The translations under genes and the position numbers were made by a program. The notes beneath the pieces are model-generated. The model was not told the DNA's origin. It did not search any database and was given only the letters and a program-made list of their open reading frames with translations. Shown one piece after another: positions 1 to 8,755 of a stretch of 64,000 bases of DNA. Position 1 is the first letter of the stretch, and every line of letters begins with the position of its first letter. Source of the stretch: an uncultured Opitutaceae bacterium (GTDB lineage: Bacteria; Verrucomicrobiota; Verrucomicrobiia; Opitutales; Opitutaceae); contig CAITEC010000118.1 of the NCBI GenBank assembly GCA_903891325.1, positions 1-64,000 on the forward strand. The letters run 5' to 3'.

Positions 1-23
1 CCACCTTCGAGCCGAATTTCCCG

Positions 24-1022
24 TCAACACCCACCGTACCCAAGGGGATGCCCCGAATGCCACTTCCATGCCGTGGCCACGATGGAATCGATGTCGGGAA
101 AACGGGGTTCCCAACCGAGCTCGCGCCTCGCCTTGGAGGCGTCGGCGTAAAGCGAGGGGGGATCGCCCGGCCTCCGCGGCTTCTCGAGAACCGCAATCTT
201 CCGGCCTGAGACCTTTTCGACGGCCCGGATCACCTCGCGGTTGGAGGTCGGCCGTCCCGTGCCCAAGTTGTAGAAGAGGGAAGCTCCCGGCGTTTCAAGC
301 TGCCTGAAAACAGCGATGTGGGCCCGGCTCAGGTCGTCGATGTGCACGTAGTCCCGGAGGCAGGTGCCGTCCGGGGTCGGGTAGTCCGTCCCGTAGAGCT
401 CGAGGTGGGCGCGCTTTCCGGTCGCCGCATCGATCGCCAGGGGGATGAGGTGGGTCTCCGGGGCGTGATCCTCGCCGATTGTCCCGTCCTCCGAGGCCCC
501 GGCCGCGTTGAAATACCGAAACGCCGCGAAGCTCAGGCCGTGGGCGCGGGAGAGGGCCTTCAGCGCATTTTCAACGTCGAGCTTTCCCTGGCCGTAGGGA
601 TTGATCGGCGCCTGGGGAAATGACTCGACGATGGGCAGGGTTGCCGGGACGCCGTAGGTCGCGCAGGTGGACGAAAAGACGAATTTGCCCACCTTCGCCG
701 TTCGCATCGCGGCAAGGAGGTGCAGGGTGCCGGCGACGTTGTTCAGGTAGTACTTCAGGGGATCGGAGACCGACTCGCCCACATAGCAGAAAGCCGCGAA
801 GTGCATCACCGCGTCGATTTTTTCGTCCCGGAGGACCCTGACCGCCGCCGGCTCGTCCCCGCAGTCGGCCACGTGGAGGGGCACGCCGGGAGCGAGGGCG
901 CCGCGGTGCCCGTAGACGAGGTTGTCGAGGACGACGGGCCGATGGCCCGCCGCGGCGAGCTGGCGGACGCAATGGCTGCCGATGTAACCAGCTCCCCCGA
1001 CGACAAGTACGTTCATGGCCAT
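24..1022 (-). CDS. galE: UDP-glucose 4-epimerase
   Basis: Extended short-chain dehydrogenase that interconverts UDP-glucose and UDP-galactose in the cytoplasm, supplying galactose units for surface polysaccharides. The 332-residue protein has the usual family length. Its N-terminus carries the NAD-binding glycine motif GGAGYIGS. The catalytic Ser/Thr run (SSTCATYG) and the Tyr-x3-Lys pair (YGQGK) follow, and a C-terminal substrate-binding part is complete. Translation may begin at the first Met or at Met3, two codons later. It is transcribed away from the fatty-acid-like operon across a 56-bp gap, so the two promoters must lie close together. OleD is also an extended SDR, but this protein reads as a true GalE. 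Confidence 0.95.
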   Translation of the reverse strand: MAMNVLVVGGAGYIGSHCVRQLAAAGHRPVVLDNLVYGHRGALAPGVPLHVADCGDEPAAVRVLRDEKIDAVMHFAAFCYVGESVSDPLKYYLNNVAGTLHLLAAMRTAKVGKFVFSSTCATYGVPATLPIVESFPQAPINPYGQGKLDVENALKALSRAHGLSFAAFRYFNAAGASEDGTIGEDHAPETHLIPLAIDAATGKRAHLELYGTDYPTPDGTCLRDYVHIDDLSRAHIAVFRQLETPGASLFYNLGTGRPTSNREVIRAVEKVSGRKIAVLEKPRRPGDPPSLYADASKARRELGWEPRFPDIDSIVATAWKWHSGHPLGYGGC

Positions 1023-1078
1023 GAGGCTTGTATTGCTTTCGGCAGGGGGTTGGCTAGCGATTTCCCGTCGGAACTCGA

Positions 1079-2317
1079 ATGAATCAAGCCCGCGTCGTCA
1101 TCACCGGGGTCGGCCTCACGGCCCCCAATGGCAATTCCCTCCAGGAATTTCGGCGCAACCTGCTGACCGGAGTGGCCGGCGTCGAGACAATCGAGGTCCG
1201 GTACATGGGTCCCCAGCCCGCGGGGGTGTGCCATTTTGATCCACTTAAGTATCAGAAGAAGAAGGAGCTGCGCGTGGGTACCCGCGCCGGGAGCATCAGC
1301 ATCTATTGCGCCCGGGAAGCCGTCTCGGACAGCGGCATCAACTTCGCGGCGGTGCCCACCGACCGGATCGGGATCTACATCGGCTGCACCGAGCACGGCA
1401 ACGTGGAGACCGAGAACGAGATCTACGCGATTTCCAAGTTCAAGTACGACACGCGTTTCTGGTCGCACTACCACAACCCCCGGACGGTCGCCAACAACCC
1501 GGCCGGGGAGGTTTCGCTGCACATGGGGATCACCGGCCCGGCCTACACGATCGGGGCGGCCTGCGCGGCGGGAAACCTGGGGTTGATCCACGCCGCCCAG
1601 ATGCTGCGGCTGGGCGAGGTCGACCTGGCCATCTGCGGGGGAATAAGCGAGAGCATCCACACCTTCGGCATATTCGCCGGGTTCAAGTCGCAGGGGGCGC
1701 TCGCCTCGCACGAGGACCCGAAGAAGGCCTCGCGCCCCTTCGACAAGGCGCGAAACGGGATCGTCGTCTCCGAGGGCGGCTGCCTCTACACGCTGGAGCG
1801 CCTGGACGATGCCACGGCCCGCGGGGCGAGGATCTATGGGGAGATCGGCGGCTATTGCGTGAATAGCGACGCGAGCGACTACGTCCTGCCCAACCCGACC
1901 CGCCAGGCCGAGTGCGTGCGCCGGGCGATCGCCCACGCGGGGCTCCAGGCGTCCGGAATCCACATTGTGAACACCCACGCGACCGCGACGCCCCAGGGCG
2001 ATATCCAGGAGTGCGAGGCGATCCGGGCGGTCTTCGGCGAGGGCTGCCCCGACACGTGGATCAACAACACCAAGAGCTTCATCGGGCACTGCATGGGCGC
2101 GGCCGGGGCCCTGGAATTGGCCGGGAACCTGCCGTCATTCGATGACCTTGTGGTCCATCCGACGATCAACGTGGACAACCTCGACCCGCAGTGCGCCCTC
2201 CCGGGACTGGTGCTGAACGTTCCCCGCAAAGTGGGGAAGGTCGACACGATCCTCAACAACTCCTTCGGGATGCTCGGGATCAATTCCACGTTGATAGTGA
2301 AGCGATTTCTGGCATAG
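1079..2317 (+). CDS. FabF-like beta-ketoacyl-ACP synthase
   Basis: Condensing enzyme of the KAS I/II fold (412 residues), expected to extend an ACP-bound acyl chain with malonyl-ACP. The complete Cys-His-His triad is visible: Cys162 in GAACAAGN, His300 in NTHATATPQGD and His337 in the KSFIGHCMGAAGA motif. It is the first gene of an eight-gene operon and is followed after 24 bp by its own ACP. This arrangement marks a dedicated synthase rather than the housekeeping FabF. The sequence is divergent outside the motifs, with an unusual segment around residues 120-140 rich in aromatic residues. A polyketide-type or ladderane-type KAS role is possible; the product cannot be read from sequence. Confidence 0.88.
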   Translation: MNQARVVITGVGLTAPNGNSLQEFRRNLLTGVAGVETIEVRYMGPQPAGVCHFDPLKYQKKKELRVGTRAGSISIYCAREAVSDSGINFAAVPTDRIGIYIGCTEHGNVETENEIYAISKFKYDTRFWSHYHNPRTVANNPAGEVSLHMGITGPAYTIGAACAAGNLGLIHAAQMLRLGEVDLAICGGISESIHTFGIFAGFKSQGALASHEDPKKASRPFDKARNGIVVSEGGCLYTLERLDDATARGARIYGEIGGYCVNSDASDYVLPNPTRQAECVRRAIAHAGLQASGIHIVNTHATATPQGDIQECEAIRAVFGEGCPDTWINNTKSFIGHCMGAAGALELAGNLPSFDDLVVHPTINVDNLDPQCALPGLVLNVPRKVGKVDTILNNSFGMLGINSTLIVKRFLA

Positions 2318-2341
2318 TGTGGGCTGTCTGCCCATCAACCT

Positions 2342-2605
2342 ATGACCAAAGACGATTGCAAGAAACTGGTACTCGCCATTATAGCGGATATCGCTCCCGA
2401 CGAGGACCTTTCGAATGTGAAGCCCGAGGTTCGCCTCCGCGACCAGCTTCAGCTCGATAGCATGGACTTTCTCGATATCGTGATGGAGCTGCGCAAGCGC
2501 AACGGCATCGAGGTCCCGGAGGCCGATTACGGCCACCTGGCGTCACTGGACAGCTGCGCGGACTACCTGACCCCGAAATTTAACGCGCTCGCAGCCAAGG
2601 GCTGA
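2342..2605 (+). CDS. dedicated acyl carrier protein
   Basis: Small acidic ACP of 87 residues. Ser40 in the motif LDSMDFLD is the predicted 4'-phosphopantetheine attachment site; the usual DSL is here DSM, as is common in specialised ACPs. It lies between a FabF-like synthase and two FAD oxidoreductases. The likely role is to carry the growing acyl chain between the enzymes of this operon. The helix II region after the serine is rich in charged residues (ELRKRNGIEV), so its partner specificity may differ from that of the primary-metabolism ACP. Confidence 0.9.
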   Translation: MTKDDCKKLVLAIIADIAPDEDLSNVKPEVRLRDQLQLDSMDFLDIVMELRKRNGIEVPEADYGHLASLDSCADYLTPKFNALAAKG

Positions 2606-2617
2606 TCGCGTTTCCGG

Positions 2618-4066
2618 TTGAACACCCGCACCCACTACGACGTCGCCATCATTGGCGCCGGTCTCTCCGGCTTGGCCGCCGGGGTCCGTCTGGCGCACTT
2701 CGGGAAGCGCGTCTGCATCCTTGAGCGCCACAGCGCGCCGGGCGGGTTGAACAGCTTCTACAGCCTGGACGGGCGCAAGTTCGACGTCGGCCTGCATGCG
2801 GTGACCAATTTTGGCCGCCCGGGATCCCGCGGGACTCCCCTCCTGAAGGTGCTCCGCCAGCTCCGGATCGACCGGGACGAGATTGAATTCTGCGAGCAGC
2901 GCCAGTCCCGGGTCGCCTTTGGGCCGGCGGGGGAGACCTCGCTGCGCTTCACCAACGACTTCACGGTATTCGAGGGCGAGGTCGCCCGCCTTTTTCCCGC
3001 GGCGATGGACGGGTTCCGCAGGCTGGTCACCCTGATCCGCTCGACGGAGCCCTCGCCGGCCGCGACCGGTGTCTCCGCCCGCGAGATCGTGCGCCGGCAC
3101 GTCGGCGATCCGCTCCTCGAGGAGATGCTCCTTTGCCCGGTCCTCTTCTACGGCGGCCCGCGGGAGCACGATATCGACTTCGCCCAGTTTGCCCTCCTCT
3201 TCCAGGCAATCCTCCTGGAAGGGCTGGCGCGGCCCTACGAGGGAATCCGGGCGATCCTGCGCGTTCTCCTGGACAAGTACCGGCAGGCCGGCGGCGAGCG
3301 GCGGATGAACTGCGGGGTCTCGCGCATCGTCCAGCGCGATGGCCGGGCCGTGTCGCTTGTCCTCGACGGCGGCGGGGAGGTCTCCGCCGACGAGGTCCTG
3401 TCGGCGATCGGCGGTCCGGAGACGGCGGCCCTGATCGCCCCGGCGGTCGGGACTCCCGGGAACCCGGCCCCGGGCGTGATCACCTATGTCGAGACCGTCT
3501 CGGTCCTCAATCGCGAGCCGGCCGACCTGGGCCTGGGCGGGGATACGATCGTCTTCTTCAACGACTCGCCCCGCTTCCATTACGAGCGGCCCGGGAACCA
3601 GGTGGACGTCCGCAGCGGGGTGATCTGCATGCCCAACAATTTCGACTTCGGCGCCGGCCGCCGCCTTCCCGAGGGCCTGCTCCGCGTGACCTGCCTGGCC
3701 AATTACGACCTGTGGGCCCCGCTGCCCGAGGAGACCTACCAGGCTGACAAGCGCCGCTGGTTCCCCCTCGTGCAGGGCGCGGCCCGGCGCGTCCTCGGGC
3801 CGGTCGCCGACGCGGCGTTCGACGCGGCGACGATCGCGACCGACATGTACACCCCCCGGACAATCGCCCGGTTCACCGGGCGGGCGAACGGCGCGATCTA
3901 CGGGGCGCCGGTCAAGAGCCCGGACGGCGCGACGGCGCTCTCAAACCTGCACCTGTGCGGAACCGACCAGGGGCTGCTCGGGATCGTCGGGTCGATGCTC
4001 AGCGGGATATCAATGGCGAACCGGCACGTCCTGTTGAAGGCCGGCGGAGTGGGGGCGGCGCCATGA
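2618..4066 (+). CDS. CrtI-like FAD-dependent oxidoreductase A
   Basis: Member of the phytoene desaturase / carotenoid isomerase-like flavoprotein family, 482 residues. The N-terminal dinucleotide-binding motif is [12 protein letters not shown] at about residues 10-21. The C-terminal FAD-contacting segment is near residues 440-465 ([14 protein letters not shown]). The predicted start is TTG, because no ATG lies near the conserved Rossmann strand. It overlaps the next gene by 4 bp (ATGA). No carotenoid genes such as crtB are adjacent; the neighbours are fatty-acid-type enzymes. The substrate is therefore more likely an ACP-bound or free acyl chain that is desaturated, isomerised or cyclised. 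That substrate assignment is inference from context. Confidence 0.82.
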   Translation: MNTRTHYDVAIIGAGLSGLAAGVRLAHFGKRVCILERHSAPGGLNSFYSLDGRKFDVGLHAVTNFGRPGSRGTPLLKVLRQLRIDRDEIEFCEQRQSRVAFGPAGETSLRFTNDFTVFEGEVARLFPAAMDGFRRLVTLIRSTEPSPAATGVSAREIVRRHVGDPLLEEMLLCPVLFYGGPREHDIDFAQFALLFQAILLEGLARPYEGIRAILRVLLDKYRQAGGERRMNCGVSRIVQRDGRAVSLVLDGGGEVSADEVLSAIGGPETAALIAPAVGTPGNPAPGVITYVETVSVLNREPADLGLGGDTIVFFNDSPRFHYERPGNQVDVRSGVICMPNNFDFGAGRRLPEGLLRVTCLANYDLWAPLPEETYQADKRRWFPLVQGAARRVLGPVADAAFDAATIATDMYTPRTIARFTGRANGAIYGAPVKSPDGATALSNLHLCGTDQGLLGIVGSMLSGISMANRHVLLKAGGVGAAP

Positions 4067-5511
4067 AGTACGACTGGCTGAAGGGCGTCGCCGACGAGTA
4101 CGACGTGATCGTGATCGGGAGCGGGCTGGGGGGGCTCACCGGGGCCAACTGCCTCGCCAAGTCGGGCCACCGCGTCCTGCTGCTTGAGCACCACTACCAG
4201 TTCGGCGGGCTCGCCACCTGGTTCACGCGCAAGGGCGGCCACATCTTCGACATCTCGCTGCACGGATTCCCCTCGGGGATGATCAAGTCGTGCCGGAAGT
4301 ACTGGACCCGCGAGATCGCCGACGCGATCGTCCCGCTGCGCGACATCCGCTTTGTGAACCCGCAGATGGACGTGCGCACGACCTTCACCCGCGAGGACTA
4401 CACGCGGCTCCTGACCGGGCATTTTGGGATCGCGCAGGAGCGGGTGGATGCCTTCTACGGCCACCTTCGCGGCATGAACTTCTACGACGGGAACCGGGAG
4501 ACGACCGGCGAGATGCTGGAGCGCTTCTTTCCCGGTCGCGACGACGTGACCCGGCTGCTGATGGAACCGATCGCCTATGCGAACGGCTCCACCCTGGACG
4601 ATCCGGCGATCTCCTACGGTATCGTCTTCTCGAACTTCATGGGGTCGGGAGTCTACACCTTCCAGGGCGGATCCGACCTCCTCGTCGACCGGATGGCGAC
4701 CGAACTCCGGAAAAACGGCGTCGAGCTGCGCAAGCGGGTGCTCGTCGAGCGGATCCTCATCGAGGAGCGCAACGGGCGGAAGGTGGCCGCCGGGGTCGTC
4801 GCCAACGGGGGCCGGGTGATCCGGGCCCGGGCGGTCCTTTCCAACTCGAGCCTGGGGAGCACGCTCTTCCGGCTGATCGGCGAGGAGAACCTGCCCCCCG
4901 CCTACGCCGCGGAGGCCCACGCGGTCCGCTTCAACTCCAGTTCCTGCCAGGTCTACATGGGCGTCCGGAAGGGCGAGACGCTCCCGCACATCGGGGACCT
5001 GGTCTTCACCTCGGACAGCGCCAGGTTCACGAGCGCCGAGCTGACCGACTTCCACACGACGAGCCGAACCTACTCGATGTACTACCCGGACACGCGTCCG
5101 GGGTCCGACCGCTACGCGGTCGTGGCCTCGATCAACGGGCTTTACGCGGACTGGCAGAAACTCTCCGAGGAGGACTACCGGCGCGAGAAGCAGCGGCTGA
5201 TCGACGAGGCTATCTCCGGGCTCGAGCGCTTCATCCCCGGGGTCCGGGCAAAGCTTGACTGGGTCGAGGCGGCGACGCCGCGCACGATCGAGCGCTACAC
5301 GACCCACCCGGCCGGGACCTCCTTTGGAACGAAGTTCGAGGGGCTCAAGGTTTCGATGGAACTGCCGGAGGTCATTGCCGGGGCGCACCACGCCGGCTCG
5401 GTCGGGATCATCATGTCCGGCTGGCTCGGGACCATCAACTATGGGGTGATCACCGCCAACAAGATCGACCGCTATCTGTTCGGGCTCGCCCAGCCGGGAA
5501 ATGGGGCGTAG
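4063..5511 (+). CDS. CrtI-like FAD-dependent oxidoreductase B
   Basis: Second phytoene desaturase-like flavoprotein, also 482 residues when read from the ATG that overlaps the preceding stop codon. The FAD motif [13 protein letters not shown] lies at residues 17-29, followed by a Glu-containing strand ([11 protein letters not shown]). The C-terminal segment ([13 protein letters not shown]) fits the FAD-binding end of the family. It is clearly paralogous to the preceding gene but far from identical, so the two may act in sequence or as a heterodimer. Family members oxidise, isomerise or saturate polyenes. A long-chain acyl substrate is inferred from the FabF, ACP, FabZ and FabI neighbours. Confidence 0.82.
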   Translation: MKYDWLKGVADEYDVIVIGSGLGGLTGANCLAKSGHRVLLLEHHYQFGGLATWFTRKGGHIFDISLHGFPSGMIKSCRKYWTREIADAIVPLRDIRFVNPQMDVRTTFTREDYTRLLTGHFGIAQERVDAFYGHLRGMNFYDGNRETTGEMLERFFPGRDDVTRLLMEPIAYANGSTLDDPAISYGIVFSNFMGSGVYTFQGGSDLLVDRMATELRKNGVELRKRVLVERILIEERNGRKVAAGVVANGGRVIRARAVLSNSSLGSTLFRLIGEENLPPAYAAEAHAVRFNSSSCQVYMGVRKGETLPHIGDLVFTSDSARFTSAELTDFHTTSRTYSMYYPDTRPGSDRYAVVASINGLYADWQKLSEEDYRREKQRLIDEAISGLERFIPGVRAKLDWVEAATPRTIERYTTHPAGTSFGTKFEGLKVSMELPEVIAGAHHAGSVGIIMSGWLGTINYGVITANKIDRYLFGLAQPGNGA

Positions 5512-5534
5512 ATCAGCCCCTTGCAGCACCCTCC

Positions 5535-5984
5535 ATGTTTCCGCCCGTAACCGAGCTCATCCCCCACCGCCCGCCCTTTCTCTTCGTGGACGAGATCGTC
5601 TCCGCGGACGCCGACGGGCTCATCGCGCGCAAGACATGGCGGGCCGACGAGGATTTTTACAAGGGCCACTACCCGGGGTCGCCGATCACCCCGGGGGTCC
5701 TCCTCTGCGAGTCGGTTTTCCAGGCCGGTGCGCTTTTCCTGGCCCGGGCGGTCGCCGCGGGCGGGACCGGCTCGGCGTCGGCAGGCGTCCCGCTGCTCGT
5801 GAAAATCAGCGACGTGCGTTTCCGGCAGCCGGTCTACCCCGGGGACACGGTCACGATCGAGGTGAAGCGGAAGGATGCGATGGGCGGATTCACGATGATG
5901 TCCGGGACCGTCAGAAACGGGGACAAGCGGATCCTCAGCGTGGACTTTGCCGTGGCCTGGAAGGCGCCGCAGGCCCATGCCTGA
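5535..5984 (+). CDS. FabZ-like 3-hydroxyacyl-ACP dehydratase
   Basis: Hot-dog fold dehydratase of 149 residues that should remove water from 3-hydroxyacyl-ACP to give the trans-2-enoyl form. The FabZ signature is intact: LIPHRPPFLFVD at the N-terminus, then His45 in GHYPGSPITPGV and Glu59 in LLCESVFQ as the catalytic pair. The family usually has Phe and Met where this protein has Tyr46 and Thr52, so it is a divergent member. The stop lies 8 nt inside the next gene, which suggests translational coupling. It supplies the dehydration step missing between the synthase and the FabI-like reductase of the operon; no dedicated ketoreductase (FabG) is seen here. Confidence 0.88.
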   Translation: MFPPVTELIPHRPPFLFVDEIVSADADGLIARKTWRADEDFYKGHYPGSPITPGVLLCESVFQAGALFLARAVAAGGTGSASAGVPLLVKISDVRFRQPVYPGDTVTIEVKRKDAMGGFTMMSGTVRNGDKRILSVDFAVAWKAPQAHA

Positions 5985-6795
5985 CTTCCTCAAGCTCTCC
6001 GGGGGGACCTTCCTGGTCCTCGGCGTGGCCAACCGAAAGAGCGTGGCCTGGTTTGTCGGCCGATCCCTCGAGGAGCAGGGCGCGCGGGTCCTCTACAGCG
6101 TGCGCTCCGAGGACCGGCGCAAGTCCCTCGCCGAGCCGCTTGCCGGAAAGCCGGTCTTTGTCTGCGACGTGGAGCGGGAGGGCGCGGCCGGGGAACTGGC
6201 CGCCGCGATCACGGCGGCCGGGCACGGCCCGATCCAGGGGATCGTCCACTCGATCGCCTTCGGCAACTACGCGGGCGGATTCAAGCCCTTCCACGAGACC
6301 AGCCGGGCCGACTTCCTCCAGTCCGCCGCGATCTCCGCCTTCTCGCTCGTCGAGGTTGCGCGGGCCTTCAAGCCGCTGCTGGCCCGGGATGCCTCCGTCG
6401 TGACGATCGGCATCTCATCCCTGAAGGTGACCCCGGACAATTACGGCTACATGGGCCCGATCAAGGCGGCCCTGGAGTCCTGCGCGCGCTTTCTCGCGAA
6501 ATCCTTCAGCGCCGATTCCGAGGTCCGGTTCAATGTCGTCGGCTCCGGCCCGCTGAAGACGAGTGCCTCCTCGGGGATTCCCGGCTACGTGGAGAGCTAC
6601 CTTTACGCCGAGAAGCTCACCTTCCGCCGCCGCAGCCTCTCGACGCAGGAAGTCGCCGACGCGGTCCTTTTTCTCCTGAGCGCCCGGAGCAGCGGGATCA
6701 ACGGCGCGACCCTCGTCGTCGACGCCGGCCTGGGGAGCAATTACTTCGACCAGGAGGTGATCCGGCTCGCCATGCGCCCCGGCGGCGGGACGTGA
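5977..6795 (+). CDS. FabI-like enoyl-ACP reductase
   Basis: NAD(P)H-dependent enoyl-ACP reductase of the SDR fold, 272 residues from the ATG that overlaps fabZ by 8 nt. The N-terminal nucleotide motif is the FabI form (LGVANRKSVAWFVG) rather than GxxxGxG. The catalytic Tyr-x6-Lys spacing is present in YGYMGPIKAALES. The C-terminus (GINGATLVVDAGLG) is typical of the family. As one of two reductive flavin/NAD steps in the operon it could saturate the chain. Its partner KAS, ACP and dehydratase are all in the same transcript. The triclosan-type FabI architecture is well supported; chain length is unknown. Confidence 0.87.
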   Translation: MPDFLKLSGGTFLVLGVANRKSVAWFVGRSLEEQGARVLYSVRSEDRRKSLAEPLAGKPVFVCDVEREGAAGELAAAITAAGHGPIQGIVHSIAFGNYAGGFKPFHETSRADFLQSAAISAFSLVEVARAFKPLLARDASVVTIGISSLKVTPDNYGYMGPIKAALESCARFLAKSFSADSEVRFNVVGSGPLKTSASSGIPGYVESYLYAEKLTFRRRSLSTQEVADAVLFLLSARSSGINGATLVVDAGLGSNYFDQEVIRLAMRPGGGT

Positions 6796-7832
6796 GCATG
6801 CATTTCCAGAACGTATGCATCGAGTCGCTGGCGGTCGCCCTGCCCGGCGAAGCCTGGACCTCGGCGCAGATCGAGGAGCGGCTGCGGCCCCTCTACGAGC
6901 GCCTGAGGCTGCCCTTCGGGCGGCTGGAGCTGATGACCGGCATCCGCGAGCGGCGATTCTGGCCGGTTGGGACGCGCCCGTCGGAGGCGAGCGCGGCGGC
7001 CGGCCGGGCGGTCCTCGCCAAGTCGGCCCTCGGGGCGTCGCAGGTCGAGCTTTTCATCCACGCGGCGGTGTCGCGGGACATGCTCGAGCCGGCCACCGCG
7101 TCCTTCGCCCACCGGCTGATCGGGCTTCCGGCTTCGGCCCAGATTTTCGACGTCTCCAATGCCTGCCTGGGCTTCATGAACGCGATGACCGTCGCGGCCG
7201 GGCTGATCGAGTCCGGGCAGATCACCTGCGCGATGATCGCCGCCGGCGAGAACGGACGGCCCCTGGTCGAGCACACGATCGGGACGCTCCTGGGGGGAAA
7301 TTTTGACCGCAACGCAATCAAGCCGTACTTCGCGAACCTGACGATCGGCTCGGGGGCGGCGGCGGCGATCCTCTGCCACCGGTCTCTGGTCGCGGGTCGG
7401 CCGCACCGGCTGCTCGGGGGCGCCTGCAGGGCGGCCACCGGGTACAGCGAGCTCTGCCAGGGCGACACGCAGGGCGCCGGGGGACTGGGGATGCAGACGG
7501 ACTCCGAGCAGCTCCTGCTCGCCGGGGTCGGGCTCGCCGGCGAGACCTGGACTGCGTTCAAGGCGGCGACCGGCTGGGACGCGGACCGGGTTGACCGGCT
7601 CATCGGGCACCAGGTGGGCTCCGCTCACCGGCGCAAGGTATACGAGGCCCTGGGACTGGACCTGGCCAAGGACTTCTCCACCTTCGAGACGCTCGGAAAC
7701 ATGGGATCGGTCTCGCTTCCCGCAACCCTTTCGGCGGCCGTCGACGCGGGCGCCGTGGCGGAGGGCAACCGGGTGGCCCTCTTCGGAATTGGCAGCGGGC
7801 TCAACTGCCTGATGCTCGCCCTCGAATGGTGA
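6792..7832 (+). CDS. oleA: OleA-type acyl-CoA/ACP head-to-head condensing enzyme
   Basis: Thiolase-fold enzyme annotated in databases as KAS III but with OleA hallmarks. OleA joins two acyl thioesters by a non-decarboxylative Claisen condensation to a 2-alkyl-3-ketoacid. The triad is Cys125 (VSNACLGF), His273 (IGHQVGSAHRR) and Asn303 (TLGNMGSVSLP). Glu99 in SRDMLEPATA matches the OleA-specific glutamate that acts as the second-subunit base. The start is a GTG overlapping the fabI stop (GTGA); an ATG two codons on is possible. The following gene is OleB, which strengthens the assignment. Length 346 residues, as in the family. Confidence 0.88.
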   Translation: MSMHFQNVCIESLAVALPGEAWTSAQIEERLRPLYERLRLPFGRLELMTGIRERRFWPVGTRPSEASAAAGRAVLAKSALGASQVELFIHAAVSRDMLEPATASFAHRLIGLPASAQIFDVSNACLGFMNAMTVAAGLIESGQITCAMIAAGENGRPLVEHTIGTLLGGNFDRNAIKPYFANLTIGSGAAAAILCHRSLVAGRPHRLLGGACRAATGYSELCQGDTQGAGGLGMQTDSEQLLLAGVGLAGETWTAFKAATGWDADRVDRLIGHQVGSAHRRKVYEALGLDLAKDFSTFETLGNMGSVSLPATLSAAVDAGAVAEGNRVALFGIGSGLNCLMLALEW

Positions 7833-8719
7833 CGGAAGAAGACCCGCTCGTTCCCCCGTGGCTGGCGCGCGAGTACCCGTACGCTCCCCGCAGGTTCATC
7901 ACCCCGGGCGGGGCTGCGATGAGTTACCTGGATGAGGGCCCGCGGGAGGACGAGGCCGTCCTCATGCTGCACGGCAACCCGACGTGGTCCTTTTATTTCC
8001 GGCGGCTCGTCGCCGCGCTTGCACCGGGCCGGCGCTGCATCGTCCCCGACCACGTGGGCATGGGCCTTTCGGAAAAGCCGGGGGGCTACGACTACAGCCT
8101 CGCCTCCCGGATCGCGGACATCGAGGCCCTGGTCGCCGGGCTCGGCCTCCGGCGCGTTCACCTGGTCGTCCACGATTGGGGAGGGGCGATTGGCTTCGGG
8201 TGGGCCTGCCGCCATCCCGGACAGGTCGGCCGGATCGTCATCCTCAACACAGCGGCGTTTCACTCGTCCCGGATTCCCGGGCGGATCGCCCTGTGCCGCA
8301 GCAAGCCGGCCGGGGAGTGGATCGTCCGGGGGCTGAACGGGTTTGCCCGGCCGGCCACCTGGATGGCCATGCATCGCCGCCGGCTGAGCCCGCTTGAGCG
8401 CCGCGCCTACCTGCACCCCTACGGGTCCTGGGCGGACCGGATCGCCGTCCACCGCTTCGTGGCGGACATCCCGATGGAGGAGGGCCACCGGAGTCGCGCC
8501 ACCCTCGACTCGATTTCCCGGGGACTGGCGCAATTCGCGTCCCATCCGATCCTGATCCAATGGGGGGGCAGGGACTTCTGCTTTGACGACAGCTTCCTGG
8601 CCCGCTGGCGGGAAATCTTCCCCGGCGCCGCCTGCGAACGCTACCCGGATGCCGGCCACTACGTCCTGGAGGACGCCGGGGAGGGAATCATCGCCCGGAT
8701 AGCGGCGTTTTTGGGCTAG
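7826..8719 (+). CDS. oleB: OleB-type alpha/beta hydrolase (beta-lactone decarboxylase)
   Basis: Haloalkane-dehalogenase-fold hydrolase of 297 residues that overlaps oleA by 7 bp. In the Ole pathway OleB decarboxylates a beta-lactone to give the cis-olefin and CO2. The oxyanion region is HGNPTWSFYF. The nucleophile is Asp117 in VVHDWGG with the adjacent Trp118. The predicted acid is Asp250 (WGGRDFCFDD) and the histidine is His278 (DAGHYVLEDA). Family-typical segments NTAAF and SWADRIAVHRFV are present. The usual partners OleC (beta-lactone synthetase) and OleD (ketoacid reductase) are not downstream; ndk follows instead. Confidence 0.87.
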   Translation: MVTEEDPLVPPWLAREYPYAPRRFITPGGAAMSYLDEGPREDEAVLMLHGNPTWSFYFRRLVAALAPGRRCIVPDHVGMGLSEKPGGYDYSLASRIADIEALVAGLGLRRVHLVVHDWGGAIGFGWACRHPGQVGRIVILNTAAFHSSRIPGRIALCRSKPAGEWIVRGLNGFARPATWMAMHRRRLSPLERRAYLHPYGSWADRIAVHRFVADIPMEEGHRSRATLDSISRGLAQFASHPILIQWGGRDFCFDDSFLARWREIFPGAACERYPDAGHYVLEDAGEGIIARIAAFLG

Positions 8720-8755
8720 GCATCGGGCGGGGGGTATGTATGATCGACCCTCTGT

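Noticed and set aside
24-1022. galE as a possible OleD to complete the Ole pathway
   Set aside because: It has the full UDP-galactose epimerase signature and is on the opposite strand from oleAB. OleD belongs to the same superfamily but differs in its C-terminal part.
1013-2089. Long minus-strand open frame opposite the FabF-like gene
   Set aside because: It mirrors the high-GC codon pattern of the plus-strand gene. Its translation has no motif and is rich in Arg, Pro and Gly. Many similar shadows exist (for example 3898-5529, 32031-34826, 51379-52800).
1079-8719. Calling the operon a ladderane biosynthesis cluster
   Set aside because: The overlap with anammox candidate genes is only partial and no radical-SAM enzymes are present. 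OleA/OleB point to hydrocarbon-type condensation. Kept as a comparison, not an assignment.
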